From contig JARYHS010013631.1 in the NCBI GenBank assembly GCA_031002005.1, positions 61,997,832 through 62,061,831 on the forward strand: a stretch of DNA of 64,000 nucleotides, read 5' to 3'. A model generated the notes under the pieces. It searched no databases, was not told the origin of the DNA, and saw nothing but the letters and a program-made list of their open reading frames with translations. Shown here in pieces: positions 9,622 through 20,857 of the stretch. The first letter of the stretch is position 1; each line of letters starts with the position of its first letter. Made by a program: the position numbers and the translations under genes. This stretch comes from Vandiemenella viatica. Lineage: Eukaryota > Arthropoda > Insecta > Orthoptera > Morabidae.

Positions 9622-10953
9622 TAAATAATGTTGTTGTCATTCTTTGCACCCTCTCCAATTACAGTATTTGAAACCCATATTGATGTTGCTGAACAAGCGC
9701 CACAGTTTCGTTATTTCCCAGATTCATCCAGTAATTAGTCATTCTAGTCTAGTAGATGTAGTACTTTGAAATCGTCCCATAACACTTGATTACATATTTA
9801 CATTTTTATGTCTTCCTCTTGTAAAACGGCAGAAAAATTCTACAGGTGGTTTGTGAGATTTATGAAGTGCAGGCGGCTGGTGAGGAAAGTTAAATAAAGA
9901 ACACGAAAACGCTTACTACAGAAAAATAGGAATATTTTTATAACTTTGCTGCACTGGAATCAAACCTCGAAGTTTTCAAGATGTATTAAAGTATGAACAT
10001 AGTTGTAACATATAATTCTGAAAACATGTAAACACGGATCGTGGTTCTGTCCTGAATTTCTGTCCTTACTACAGAGTCTCTGATATAAAAAGAATATTTC
10101 AGAGATTATTGGGAAGAGGGAAGGGGGGGGGGGGGGAGGAGGATGCTGCTCCGTAATTACATTTAAAACGTCGACCTTTAAGTGTGGAGTTCGTTAAGGG
10201 AACAAAACAAACCTTGACGAATGTTAGCAGTGGCAGGCTGTGAAAAAATTCTCCGAACGAAACGAACAGGGGACCAGCTTACAGAATTAGAGGAAATGCT
10301 AAAGTAAAGGGAGACAAAAAAACAAAAAACTGCTCGCTAATAATAGGACAGAAGCCTTCTCGTTACAACTTACTGAATGATACATTCAAACGTGTCAATT
10401 TCCGCAAACTGTAAAATTTAAACATTCAAAAATATTATTACAACATCCATTATAGGAGTTGTATTAACGGTATCAAAACATCTAACTAAGTTTTAATACG
10501 GAAAGGCTTCGCAATTTTAAAATGTGTATATTTTGAATAAACAAATAAGCATTAGTATCTGCATTGATATGTATGTGGAGCAGCTTATCCGGAGAAGGTA
10601 TCTGAAGATCTTATGATACCCTGGCAGCCTACATACGTAGCTGCGTTTGAAAATAGTGTCTTGACACGTGGCACGAACGTGGCGAGCTGAAAGGTCATTG
10701 AACCCGCGGTGCTCTTTTGCATAACGGACATTAGGACTTGTACAACCTGTTGGAATATACAGTAGAATTTCACTCCGTGCAGAAATTAGTGTCACCGATT
10801 CCACTTCCGGATTTTTTTAATTTGCCGATTCCTGCATGTTTTTACGTTCTAAGACCGAATTTATTTGAATATTTTTTTTTGTCTTGTGCTGATGGTACGT
10901 AAGTTACCAGAGTCATTAATTAAGATGAAAAATAATTAGGTGCATTCAGTTTT
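9622..10953. other. 1.3 kb without recognised genes
   Basis: AT-rich, with a G homopolymer at about 10123-10136. The 95-codon minus-strand ORF at 10517-10804 has no recognisable domain. Nothing further is supported. Confidence 0.45.
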
Positions 10954-11088
10954 ACCTAGCGTGCTGGGTGAGTGGTTAACGCTCTGGCATTGTATTCAGG
11001 AGGACGCGGGTTAGAATCACTGTTCGGCCATCCAGTTTTGGTTTTCCATGGTTCCCCAAATCACTCCTGCTAAATGCCTTGGCCGAAT
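10954..11088 (+). mobile_element. SINE-A copy, 5' half (split)
   Basis: Head and central body of a plus-strand SINE-A: GCGTGCTGGGTGAGTGGTTAACG, B-box region GGACGCGGGTTAGAATC, then CCATGGTTCCCCAAATCACTCC, ending at GGCCGAAT. The rest resumes at 12908. The interruption is a transposon with its own inverted repeats and an AT duplication. Confidence 0.85.
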
Positions 11089-11324
11089 GGGGTACTTGAC
11101 TAATTTTGGCAAAGTAGTCAGTATTGTAGCTGGTCGTCTCCTATAAACCAAAAAATATTATTTCTTGAAATAACGAACGGAAAATAGCAAAATTTTGCAT
11201 TTTTATGCGATAATTTGAATATTGGCGCCAAAACGCTCTCAGCTGTCAGTTGGTCTCTTGTGACGTCAGTTGTTGGCTCGTGCCATTGTAAACATATAGG
11301 AGGTTTGCTTATTTTATTGATAAA

Positions 11325-11735
11325 ATGAGTTCTAGAGTTTACAAATGGTGTGTGGTGCCTCTGTGTGTAAATACGACCTTTAATACACCAAACAAATTGT
11401 TTGTTTCCGTTCCACGCAACGAAGTAGTTGGAAAAAGTGGTTAATGCTTGCACGACGCGATCCGGCTTATGTTTCTACAACACCCTCAATATATTTTTGT
11501 GAAGAACATTTTGACGAAAGTTTGTGCTTATTATTTTATTATGTTTAATAAGCTATGTACCTCAATATTTTGTGCTGTGAAAAACTTAAATTATTACCGG
11601 TAAATAAATTACGACCCTGGAAGTTAAAATGCTGTTCGTTGTAAATGTACCAATTTTTTTTATTGATATAGTTGCCAAACGATTTGGAAAACTATATGGA
11701 GTATCATATAATGGGATCAGTATCAAAAGTAATCA
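11325..11735 (+). pseudogene. THAP-domain N-terminus of transposase, two exons, broken
   Basis: ATG at 11325 opens 'MSSRVYKWCVVPLC', and then 'LFVSVPRNE'. A 1-base shift near 11425 leads to 'WKKWLMLARRDP' and 'IYFCEEHFDE'. Together these give the C2CH zinc-binding THAP pattern (C-x4-C ... C-x2-H), a site-specific DNA-binding module. A T-rich tract ending in ATAG at about 11668 looks like an acceptor for the next exon, 'LPNDLENYMEYHIMGSVSKV', which is the usual continuation of THAP transposases after HFD. Beyond about 11735 the coding sequence is replaced by an unrelated repeat, so the catalytic part is missing. Confidence 0.8.
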
Positions 11736-11995
11736 TGAATAAAAAAAAATATTCTTTACTTTTGATTTGTATCTTCGAGTTACTGAAGAATCCATCATCG
11801 AATTTAGATTTGGAGAAATTTTTCTTCTGGTCGAGGCCGCATTTCGACCTAACCACCTCACTTTTGAGACAGTATATCTCGAGAACTAAGCGAGATATCA
11901 AAAAATTTTATTCCTTACATTCGATTTGTCAAGTCACTTAAGAATCTATCACCAAATTGCGGCGCTACGGTTATCGTAGAATCCCCGCTTCAACG
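11736..11995 (-). repeat. CTCGAGATAT-type interspersed repeat inside the THAP element
   Basis: On the minus strand this reads through the words ATATCTCGCTTAGTTCTCGAG, GGTTAGGTCGAAATGCGGCC, CGACCAGAAGAAAAATTTC and GATGATGGATTCTT in order. The same series occurs in tandem at 44160-44700. It probably inserted into, or replaced, the transposase gene. No coding potential recognised. Confidence 0.6.
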
Positions 11996-11999
11996 AATA

Positions 12000-12890
12000 T
12001 CGAATAGGACGATATTTTACGACTGTCTTAAAAAATATGATCAAAATATTTTTCTAGCTATACAAAACTTGTATAACCTCTAATATAGAAAGAAAAAGCT
12101 TTATATTCACAACACTACTGACGAAAAAATAGCTTAGTACAATGTGAACAGACTTAACTTTAACTAACCAAGCGCTGCAAAAAAAAAAATAGTTGTAGAA
12201 ATCACTCAAGGATTTTTTTGAATAGTAATTATACTAACGATTAAATACTACACATGCTTCTGCGAAGCAACAGTCATATTAAACATATTTTAAAAGATAC
12301 TGCAATGAAACACTCGAAATGTAGACCTGTTGATTAAAATCGCAAATTACCAATCTGTATTAAGGAAAACGCTCCACTAATACACACGCTTCTAAAATAC
12401 CTTATATTCTAACGTTTTATCGTAATATGGCATTATGTATAACGTATAACAAGTAAGTAATTACTTGGACGTTTTGACATTCCGGAATTCTCCTGAGCAG
12501 AAATCGGTATTTGATGCAAAAAACATTCCCAGCATCATCACGTCAATTCTGGGCAAATTAGAGCTATTTGCCTTGATAGAACCATCTTCCATTGCTAGTA
12601 TAAGAAGAACAATTATTTTACAACCAGCACTGGAACCTTAATAAACTTAAATAAGCGACGTAAAGATATTCAACACATGAAAATACATGGCAGCTAAACT
12701 GGTGCGAGCTGAACACTGACGTCATGCGCTCCCATTGGTGTTTCGTGTCACGTGACTAACAGCTGTCTTTTTTAATTTTTATTTTATTAAAAATAGTATG
12801 TTTTTAACTCCTATCCAACAAATGAAGTTGATTTTCGGTATCCTTACAACTTACTTAACCAGTGTAAATTAAGGTTTCATGGTTTCATAG
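12000..12890. other. noncoding interior and right side of the THAP element
   Basis: AT-rich sequence with no domain recognised. It includes the subterminal inverted repeat around 12690-12724 (GGTGCGAGCTGAACACTGACG region) that mirrors 11261-11295. Confidence 0.5.
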
Positions 12891-12907
12891 TTAGTGTCAA
12901 GTACCCC

Positions 12908-12990
12908 ATTCTTCCCGTTCCTTGCCTACGGTCCTTTCCCGCCTGCTATTACTTCGATGTCGACGATGCGTAACTGCAAAAAAGAGTAAC
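12908..12990 (+). mobile_element. SINE-A copy, 3' half (split)
   Basis: Continues the copy from 10954-11088: ATTCTTCCCGTTCCTTGCC, then TCCTTTCCCGCCTGCTATTAC, TTCGATGTCGACGATGCGTAA and a short A-rich end. It follows directly on the right inverted repeat of the THAP element. Confidence 0.85.
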
Positions 12991-13109
12991 GTCTATTTAT
13001 CTATTGTTTAAATAGTGTGTTAAATTTTTTTGTATTGTTTCCAGGCATAAAGTAAAATTCATCTCAACATTCGCCTAGATTAGTATGGAATGCCACTTTA
13101 AAATCAGGA

Positions 13110-14905
13110 AGACCGACATTAACTGAGGGGAAGGGAGGGTGTAGAGACACTTATAGATAAGGATGAAGAAGAAGTTACTGAGGATTTGAAAAAGGCAGAG
13201 ATTTTAAGTAACTGGTTCAGTGAAAGCATTAGGGACAATGAATCAGAAACAGGAGGGTCTAATTCGGAGAACGAGCTTAACAACACATTTAGAAATTACG
13301 ATAGTAAAAAATTTGATATTCATCCTGAGGAAATCATGAAGGAAATAAGAAAGATGAAAAAACATAAAGGGGCTGGTGAAGATAATATTACTACAGATAT
13401 CTTAAAGATAGCCGGATGTGACATTGTACCTTATCTTGAAATATTATTTAAATTGAGTCTGGATACTTGCTGCTTACCACAGGACTGGAAAAGTGCAATA
13501 GTAGTACCGGTACATAAAGGAGGGGTGAGAAATAGTGTTGAGAATTACAGGCCAATCAGTTTGACATCAGTGGTAAGTAAATTAATCGAAAGATTGATAT
13601 GCAACCACATCAGAAATATATGTGAGAAACGTAAATGGTTTTCAAGCAGGCAACATGGGTTCAGGCAAGGATATTCATGCGAATCTCAGTTGGTGGGATA
13701 TGTGCAAGATATTTCAGATGAAATGGACAAGGGAGACCAAATTGATAGTGTAGCACTAGATCTGTCAAAGGCGTTTGACAGAGTGAGCCATAAAATGGTA
13801 GTAAATAAAGTAAAAACCATTGGAGTGGATGAGAAAGTGATTTGCTGGGTAGAAGAATTTTTAAAACGTAAAAAACAGACAGTTAGGTAGGAAATGTAGT
13901 ATCAAAAGAAGTAGAAGTAAAAATGGGTGTGCCACAGGGTAGCGTATTGGGCCATTGCTATTCATTGTCCTAATGAATAATTGTGTTGATTGTTTACTAT
14001 CTGAAATTAGATTGTTTGCAGATGACATAATGCTGTATAAAAGAATCAAAACGATAGAAGATTGTAAACAGTTGTAGGGTGATCTGGACAGGATATCTAG
14101 TTGGGTTGGTAAACATGGGATGAAGATAAATTCAAAGAAGAGTCAGCTTATTAGATACACAAATAAAAAACAAAAGGTTAATTATCAATATAAGGTGGGG
14201 AAAAAATTGCTTGCTGAAGACTTGAAATGTAAATATCTTGGCATTACTTTTGATAACAAGCTTAACTGGGCTGGACACATTGGACAGGTGGTAGGAAAAG
14301 GTTTCAAAGTTCTGCACTTGTTGGAGAGAGTGATGAGGGAATGTTAGGGAGAAGTAAAGGAACTGGGTTACAAAACTTTGGTGAGACCATTGCTCGAATA
14401 TGGTAGTGTAGTATGGGACCCTCATTTTACGTATCAAATACAGGAGTTGGAGAGGGTGCAAAGAAGGGCTGCTAGATTTGTTTCTGGAAATTATCGCAGA
14501 ATGCAATCAGTGACGGATATGATAAAGGAGCTGGAATGGGATTCATTGCAAGACAGGAGGAGGATGAGGAGGGTCATGGGAGTGTACAGGGCATATACTG
14601 GCGATGAGGCATGGAAAGATATTGCAATAGGTATGAAAAGTAGTGCATGGAAGGGAAAAGATGACCATGACCACAAGCTGGCACTCGATTTCAGGCACAA
14701 GGGTGTGGGAAGATTCTCTTTTTTAGGTAAGGGTGTCAGGGATTGGAATGAGTTACCAAGGGAAATGATGAATAATTTACCGAAAACTTTTGAAAGAATT
14801 TAAAGATAAAATTTGTAGAGGGCAAATGTAGGTGGGTGCAGGATAGGGGGAAGATGGTTGTGTAGGGAAATTGCCACTCGAGCCTGTGCTCCATTGCAAT
14901 TAAAT
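13110..14905 (+). pseudogene. LINE-A: non-LTR retrotransposon reverse transcriptase, 5'-truncated and degenerate
   Basis: The longest coding relic of the window. In order it shows 'VETLIDKDEEEVTEDLKKAE', 'VVPVHKGG', 'NYRPISLTS' (about 13540), 'QHGFRQGYSC', 'ALDLSKAFDRV', then after frameshifts 'GVPQGSVLG' and 'LFADDIML' (the catalytic F/YxDD box, about 14010). It then passes a stop at about 14077 into 'KCKYLGITFDNKLNW', a TAG at 14346, and 'LVRPLLEYGSVVWDPH' with 'RRAARFVSGNYRR'. The enzyme would copy its RNA at nicked chromosomal DNA. There is no endonuclease domain: 5' truncation. The motif style suggests the CR1/Jockey superfamily. Fragments of the same family lie at 35-200, 16985-17215 and 33600-33840. 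Confidence 0.88.
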
Positions 14906-15178
14906 TAAATTTAAATTTAATTTTTTTTATGAAGTATGTGTTACCGTGGTACTATGCACGATTCAAAATCATTCTACAGACTATCCTTGCTTCAATCCGG
15001 TGACTTATGTCGCTAGAACACTCAACATACTCCAGGGTCAACTGGTTGGAGTCCTAAGGGTGGAAGGCTATTTAACCAACCAGCACTTGGCAAGCAAGGT
15101 AAAATGGATGGGGATGTACGATTGCTAATCACCAGACTGAGTATCAAGTTCTTGGGATAAATCTCAATTCTCTCTGCA
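14906..15178. other. LINE-A 3' junction and spacer
   Basis: An A/T-rich end (ATTAAATTTAAATTTAA, about 14903-14925) is the likely 3' terminus of LINE-A. The following 250 bases hold nothing recognisable. Confidence 0.4.
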
Positions 15179-15410
15179 GTGTGTGTGTGTGGAGTGAGGT
15201 ATACGACACTGTTGATGGTGATTTGTCCATCAGATGGGGTCTTTAAAGTTGTATGCCTCACAGAGTCTTACAGGACACTAGACGTGTATGAGACATCACA
15301 GGGTATCAACCTCTTTCATCAAAACACAAATAACGGTACACTTAACACTCATGCCGTTACAGTCATCCAGACACAAAAGTACACCTACGAACACACAGGG
15401 AGAAATTAGC
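15179..15410 (+). repeat. retroelement 3'-end-like repeat (GATGGTGATT type)
   Basis: Contains ACTGTTGATGGTGATTTGTCC followed by a C/A-rich region (ACACAAATAACGG, CATGCCGTTACAG). The same opening words appear at about 16085 and 18672 in this window, so these are copies of one dispersed repeat. It resembles the 3' region of an insect LINE. No coding part is present. Confidence 0.45.
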
Positions 15411-15576
15411 GATAGGACACCACGGTTAAATTTCGTCTGAGAGTTGCCCTCGATGGTAGCCGGCTATTCGTGGTCCACCGCGTACTGAATGCTGTATCAT
15501 TTGCATTCGTGGTTCGGATATCGTTTATTCCTTTTAGTCGCTAGGATTACACGGGTAAGCGTGATAGAAGCGATAG

Positions 15577-15821
15577 TTTTTTTTTTTACTTATGGCTTTA
15601 CGCCTCGTCGACATCGAGGTCATTAGAGGCGGGGTGGGACTGGGGACAAGGACCGGAAGGAATTCGACCATGGCCTTTTTGAAGGAAGCATCCCCGCTTT
15701 CGCCTAGAGTGATTTGGGGAAACCATGGAAAACCCAAATCTGGATACCCGGACGGGGATTCGAACCCGCGTCCCCCCGAATGCGAGGCCAGAACGTTAAC
15801 CGTTCACCCACCACGCTCGGT
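15577..15821 (-). mobile_element. SINE-A copy, close to full length
   Basis: A good reference copy of SINE-A. Reading on the minus strand: ACCGAGCGTGGTGGGTGAAC at the 5' end, B box GGGTTCGAATCCCC, core CCATGGTTTCCCCAAATCAC, GGGATGCTTCCTTCAAAAAG, GCCATGGTCGAATTCC, tail CTCTAATGACCTCGATGTCG and CGTAAAGCCATAAG, then poly(A) (plus-strand T run 15577-15588). Weak 6-bp direct repeats (CGATAG / CGGTAG) may be its target duplication. Confidence 0.9.
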
Positions 15822-16984
15822 CGGTAGTTTAGCAATCTATCACTGCGACTACTACGAGTTTATTTGTATTGTACTGTTGGCTACCTTGTGGCCGAGGTAG
15901 TAAAGGCACGACGGCGGCTTCTCGCTCTCCACAAGGTGTTAGTTGCTTCGTGCCCCGGTGGCAGAACAATTTTCATCATTCGGGACTTGTAACCAGAATG
16001 GGAAAGGTAGTTATACATAATTACTAATCGCCGGATTGTGTATCACAGTGCTAAACTAAATCCGTAATCTTTGCGCTATGATGTTGACGGTGATTCGTCC
16101 TTGGAATGGGAACTTGAAGCTTGGTCTGTTCATTGGTGTGCTTTGGAAGAGTAGTTTCATCATCTCCCTTCTTTTATCTTCTTTCCTACAGTTATGCGCA
16201 AGTGGCAATAGTAATTTCTGCCAACTGCGAGAATGGTCTTGGAGTTTATGAAATATTTTATAGGGACTGCCTTCCAACTGACAGTCCAATTTAATCCTCA
16301 TCGTCTAGCCCTTCCGTAAATCCCACATCGCTTGAACATGCGAACCACGATTTAGTGACGATGTCAACCACTACATTTTTTACTGGAAATACTCTCCCCT
16401 GAATAAAAAGTTTATGAGGTGACACGATTAGTAAAAATAAAATAAAATTCAACAGTTTTCCGATCATTTTTGATTGGTGGCAGTGCTGTGAAGAGTGTAA
16501 AAAACTCAAATTTTGACAGCTCTTTCATGAAGTTCTGGAGTAAAAGATCAGAGCATATAACTAATGACATAACGAGCGAAGAAGTGTATTTGTAGCTAGA
16601 AATATACTTCAGACATTTGTTAATTGTAATATTGTGAAGTGATAGCAGGTCTAGCATTCTTTAGTTATTACTACAGTTTCAATATGTGTTTGCAGTAATT
16701 CTTTATTAATTTGACTATGTGAGAAGTCTGACAATTTTGAAGGATGTCTTTTCGGTTAATAACGTGGGTTAAATCAGTTGGCGCAATCAGTAATACGTTA
16801 GGCGGACGTGATTGGGGAAATATCTCAATATAAGTGAGACACAAACATGCTCAAGATGAAGCAGAATACAGCAGGAGAGATATTTTAGAAATTGAAAAAC
16901 ACGAAATGTAAGGAAGCGAATGAGAAATGGGTACAAGATTGGTGTCGGAAAGTAGAGAAGAAAATTGTCGCATGTAAAAAAGAT
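15822..16984. other. spacer with one short retroelement-like repeat
   Basis: At about 16080-16260 is a second copy of the GATGGTGATT-type repeat (GTTGACGGTGATTCGTCCTT). The rest, including overlapping minus-strand ORFs at 16056-16657, shows no recognisable coding sequence. Confidence 0.4.
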
Positions 16985-17215
16985 GCGGCTCCGTCCTCCA
17001 ATGAATCCCAGCCCAATTCCTTTACCATTTCAGTTACTAATTGTGTTCTGCGGTAATTTCCAAAGACAAATCTAGCAGTCCTTCTTTTTACTCCCTCCAC
17101 CCCCTTTATTTGATAGCCAAAATGTGGGTCCCATACTACATTACCATTTTCAAGCAAAGGTCTGATCAAAGTTTTTCTAATTCAATTCCTTCTTACCCTG
17201 GTATATTCCCATATC
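16985..17215 (-). pseudogene. LINE-A fragment (C-terminal region)
   Basis: The minus strand encodes 'IRPLLENGNVVWDPHF' and 'RRTARFVFGNYRRTQ', clearly homologous to 'VRPLLEYGSVVWDPHF' in LINE-A at 14378-14530. It ends abruptly at 'GWDSLEDG', where other sequence begins. A truncated dead copy. Confidence 0.85.
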
Positions 17216-18640
17216 ACTTTCAGCAATAAAACCCTTCCATTTTTTTAAAGGAAATTGTTTGGGCATCATTGGGGAACAGGAGACTGGGGAAGAGAATGGT
17301 GACTGTATGAGACATTCGTTGCGATGAGGAGTGTATGGACATTGGCTTAAGAGTTGGGAGTAGTAAGCTGTAGGGCAGAGGAAACCATGGCCGTAAATTG
17401 GCGTCCGATTTCGGGGAAGACAATAACGTTCATTTATAAAGTAATAAGGTAGCTGTTGACTTGAATAATAATGAAGAATCTGCACAATAGACCATAAACT
17501 GTAACAGAATCTGAACAAATAATTCCTCGTAACATATAATTAGATGTGTACAGAAATAACTACCATAAAGTAAGCTGGATTACAATAAATAATGAAATAA
17601 TTTTCTCCCAAATCGATTTTAGCCTATCGACGCTCAATGCAGTACTGGTGTTCTTCATAATGGATTTGCTCGGACGCCGTGTATGATTTAATACCGGTGG
17701 AACAAGTGAGACTAGTTCCAGATGCTCAGAGAAGAATGGTCAGTCTGCAGAACCTGACGCGGTGAGGAAGGAATTTTCAGCGTGCCTCAGACAGACTTAC
17801 GGTCGTATTGTTTGCAAATGAGCGGTCGGCGTACACCGCTCCCGTAAAGTGGAAATCTGTCGGCGAAGGGAAAGGCAACCCGATAAGCCGTAAAAACCAC
17901 CGGGATTCTGTTCCTTTTTTCACTTCTGAATATGGAGAGCCTGCGTGACGACCAGGGAACTGGTCTCACATTTCTGTAATGTTGAGAGGGTCTGTGACAG
18001 CACAGAGGCACTGTGTGAGCAGACGATTGTTTTGTATCTCTTAGTAGTAACCCAACACCTGGATTTTATCATGGGCCCATATTTCATTTCTAAAACAAGT
18101 TTTACAATTAGTTTGGCAAAATGTTAGCAGAACTGATACAAGACATCAATGTTTATGTTAATATTCGAAACATACCACAATTTTATAATCAGAACCTACT
18201 TGTATTTACAAAATCGTATCCTTCACTACTTAGCTACACCCTGTTCACCCTCAACTAATTTTTCAGCGGAAATTATTTCCCCTTCGCATGTAGGGGTAAG
18301 GGCAGCGGAGTGGGGATAGAGCAGACTGACCTTGAGCCGCCGCCTCTGTTAACTGAACACGCTATAGCAATTATTTTCATCTAATTCCGTTTAAAAAAGG
18401 GACAAGATTATATTTATTACAGCCGTAATTGCTTTGTTGCGAATTCTACGAATTGTTACCGCACATCTAATTAAATTTTGCTAAACGTTTTATTTTTAGG
18501 CAGCTACAACTGGTCACGGCTCATGATTCGGAACTTGGGCAGCACTGTAGGTGAGTTGGTGGTGAGCGATTCCTAATCATCAGGGGGCGGGCGGGGGGGG
18601 GGGGTTACCAATGTTCAGAGTTAAGTCCCATACCTCACAA
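17216..18640. other. 1.4 kb without recognised genes
   Basis: Moderately AT-rich, with a G run at about 18586-18604. ORFs at 17177-17518 (minus) and 17787-18011 (minus) have no recognisable domain. Part of the first may be decayed LINE-A. Confidence 0.4.
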
Positions 18641-18769
18641 AAGTGCGTATGGTCCTTGTGCATATCACACTGTTGATGGTGATCTAATAATGTACGGCCA
18701 CCGTGGTGTCCTTCGGAAGATTAAGAATGAATTGACCAGTAACAGGAGGCCATCACACACATCACACAA

Positions 18770-19570
18770 AATGGGAAGGCCATTCATTGGAACATACAGA
18801 CCAGCCAAAATATTTAGGAATCACTATAGATAGAATTCTTACTTATAATAAGTGCTGCCATAGAACTGCAGGTAAAGTACACACGAGAAACAATATCCTA
18901 AAAAAGTTATGTTGCTGTAAACGGGGAGCGAATCTGGCGGTCTTGCGCACATCTGCTAAAGCACTCTGCTTTTCCACCGCAGAGTATGCAAACCCTGTTT
19001 GGAACCAATCCACACACTCAAAGAAAGTTGATACAGCCTTGAATGAGACTTGTCGGATAGTGGCTAGCTGCTTGAAAATGACCCCAATGCACCTGCTACA
19101 CAAAACAGCTGGAATTGCTGAACAAAAATACGCTGTAACTCACATGAGTACACAGAGCGTTTCAAACAAACGTTCTATGAGAGTCACGTCATGTTTAGGA
19201 TACCAAGCCCTCCACTTAGGAGGCTAATCTCTAGGAATAAATCACACAAATGTCGATCCTCCAAACTGGTACCCAATCTCTGAGGAAGAATCTTCTGTCA
19301 TAAAATTGGACTAGGTTAAATGGAGAACCCTCAACCGTATAAGAACAGGAGTAAAAGAACAGGAGTAGAAGTGGGGTCTAACAACAGATCATCAATGTGA
19401 ATATGAAGAACAGCAGATCGTGCTTCCAAGTAATGCCAGTTGTCAACAACACTCGAAGGCATACGGATAGGAAGACCAACATTGGGAAAAAGGATTATGA
19501 TGTCTGGACACGAAAAAGTAAATCATACCGACTCTCAACAAAATCAACTGCACACATATAACACTTGCCC
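18770..19570 (+). pseudogene. LINE-B: non-LTR retrotransposon C-terminal fragment
   Basis: An open frame of 146 codons (18787-19227) reads 'QPKYLGITIDRILTYNKCC', 'NLAVLRTSAKALCFSTAEYA' with 'PVWNQSTHSKKVDTALNETC', the region after the reverse transcriptase domain. It continues out of frame with 'WRTLNRIRTGV'. The same order occurs on the minus strand at 32050-32740. A GATGGTGATT word lies just upstream at 18672. It is 5'-truncated and inactive. The 'LNR(I/L)RTGV' motif is common in insect Jockey-like and related LINEs. Confidence 0.82.
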
Positions 19571-19661
19571 ATAAGGAGGAAAGGAACTGAATGTCCTACC
19601 TCTGACAAATACTGGCCTAATGAGCCTATTAAGTGTTGATCAAACATCCTTAAGTTTTTAT

Positions 19662-19790
19662 TCTTAAGGCTTTACGCCTCGGTGATGTCATTAGAAGCTG
19701 GTGTTGAACTGGAGCAAAGAATGGGAAGCAATTTTGCCATGACCATATGAAGGACCAACCGATATCCACCTAGAGTGATTTCACTGTCTC
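19662..19790 (-). mobile_element. SINE-A fragment, strongly diverged
   Basis: Starts with a short T run, then TAAGGCTTTACGCCTCGG, GTCATTAGAAGCTGG and CACCTAGAGTGATTTC: the tail and central body of SINE-A. The tRNA head is missing. Confidence 0.6.
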
Positions 19791-19964
19791 TGCCAATTTT
19801 TTCTATTGGTCCTTGATTTTTTGCTGCCAATTTCAGGTAAGACTTTATTAACTATGAAGGTTGGCACGATAATACAGTTTATTTGATTAATAATAAACTG
19901 TATTAGAAATTTATCCCATTGTTTATTTCCCATAGATTTCGACTTTCAACAAACCTTCTTTCAC

Positions 19965-20543
19965 TTAAGGGGATACGGAATCGGAATTTGGGTGAAAAAA
20001 TCGATTTTCGTTTTATTGACTTATTATATTCCGCCAAATTTCCTCTTTAAAATAACGTATCATACATGGCTCTACTAGAATTATAACTATTTTATTTTTA
20101 TAGATTTGTGAGATCGAGTATTGATCTTTTGTTATAGACTTATTACCTATGGATCTTTCTCCGTTTCCCGTAAATTTACTATTTAGTTCTTCTAGGAACA
20201 TTATCTCAGGTACTGGTGAACCTAGAAGTCTGAAATTTTTATGTCATAGTCACATGGGTTTCTTTTATATGTTGAAACAATTATTTTTTAATTTCTTGAT
20301 TTAAAAAAGATTTAGAAGTGATAATCTAGTGAAAAATGATGGAAAAAATTTATTTTAAGGTAAATATAAAATATCTCTGTGATTAAATACTTTGACAAGA
20401 AACTTTTGTTTCAGTATTGTTACAACATATCAATGCTCATACAGTAAAAATTTTATGTCTCTAGTTCCTGCAGTTTGTGAGAAAATATTCCCATTAGTGC
20501 ATAATTTAACATTGCGGGGATAGGCGATTCCGTATCCCCTTAA
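19965..20543. mobile_element. 571-bp non-autonomous element with TTAA target duplication
   Basis: Inverted repeats GGGGATACGGAATCG (from 19969) and CGATTCCGTATCCCC (ending 20539) are perfect over 15 bp. They are flanked on both sides by TTAA (19965-19968, 20540-20543), the target duplication of piggyBac and Kolobok elements. The interior is AT-rich and has no significant ORF, so it is a MITE or deletion derivative. The terminal GGGG argues against canonical piggyBac (CCC), so Kolobok-like is preferred, tentatively. Confidence 0.85.
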
Positions 20544-20687
20544 ACGTCTTCTGCGAAATCATCGGACCTACCATTTTATAATACACGAATAAAAGTAATC
20601 TGGGACAGTCTTCCAATTATTTGCCAAGCTTGTAACTATGTAGCGTGTGTGATTAGTGTATTTTTGTTTGTGAAATGTGTAATTTTA
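20544..20687. other. short spacer
   Basis: Nothing recognised. Confidence 0.3.
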
Positions 20688-20857
20688 TGAAGCGGAGAGT
20701 AGAGACCGTCCCAGCATTCGCCTTGATGAGTACGGAAAACAGCAATCAGGACGGCCGGGCTGCGGGGGAGGGAGGGGGCGGGGGGCCTTGGGCCTGTGCC
20801 CCTTCCCGTTGTACCCCCCAGGTAGAGTGTGCGGCGCCTCAGCGCACTCTGCCACAC
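20688..20857 (-). mobile_element. SINE-B copy (tRNA-headed SINE)
   Basis: Reading on the minus strand: head GTGGCAGAGTGCGCTGAGGC then GCCGCACACTC, a GC-rich middle, then CGGCCGTCCTGATTGC, GTTTTCCGTACTCATCAAGG, CGAATGCTGGGACGGTCTC. At least four other copies are in the window. The part from GTTTTCC to the GAATGC.GGGA word matches the SINE-A central body. GC-rich ORFs through it are artefacts. Confidence 0.7.

Larger units (their letters stand above)
11089..12907 (+). mobile_element. THAP-containing DNA transposon, ISL2EU-like, internally rearranged
   Basis: 1819 bp bounded by 12-bp perfect inverted repeats, GGGGTACTTGAC at 11089-11100 and GTCAAGTACCCC at 12896-12907. The 2-bp AT is duplicated (11087-11088, 12908-12909). 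Joining the flanks restores a normal SINE-A body, which fixes the boundaries. Subterminal inverted repeats of about 30 bp, imperfect and containing TGACGTCA, lie near 11261 and 12717. It encodes a THAP N-terminus but no DDE domain. AT duplication plus a THAP transposase fits the ISL2EU (IS4EU) group of PIF-Harbinger-related elements; this is a family-level inference. Confidence 0.85.
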
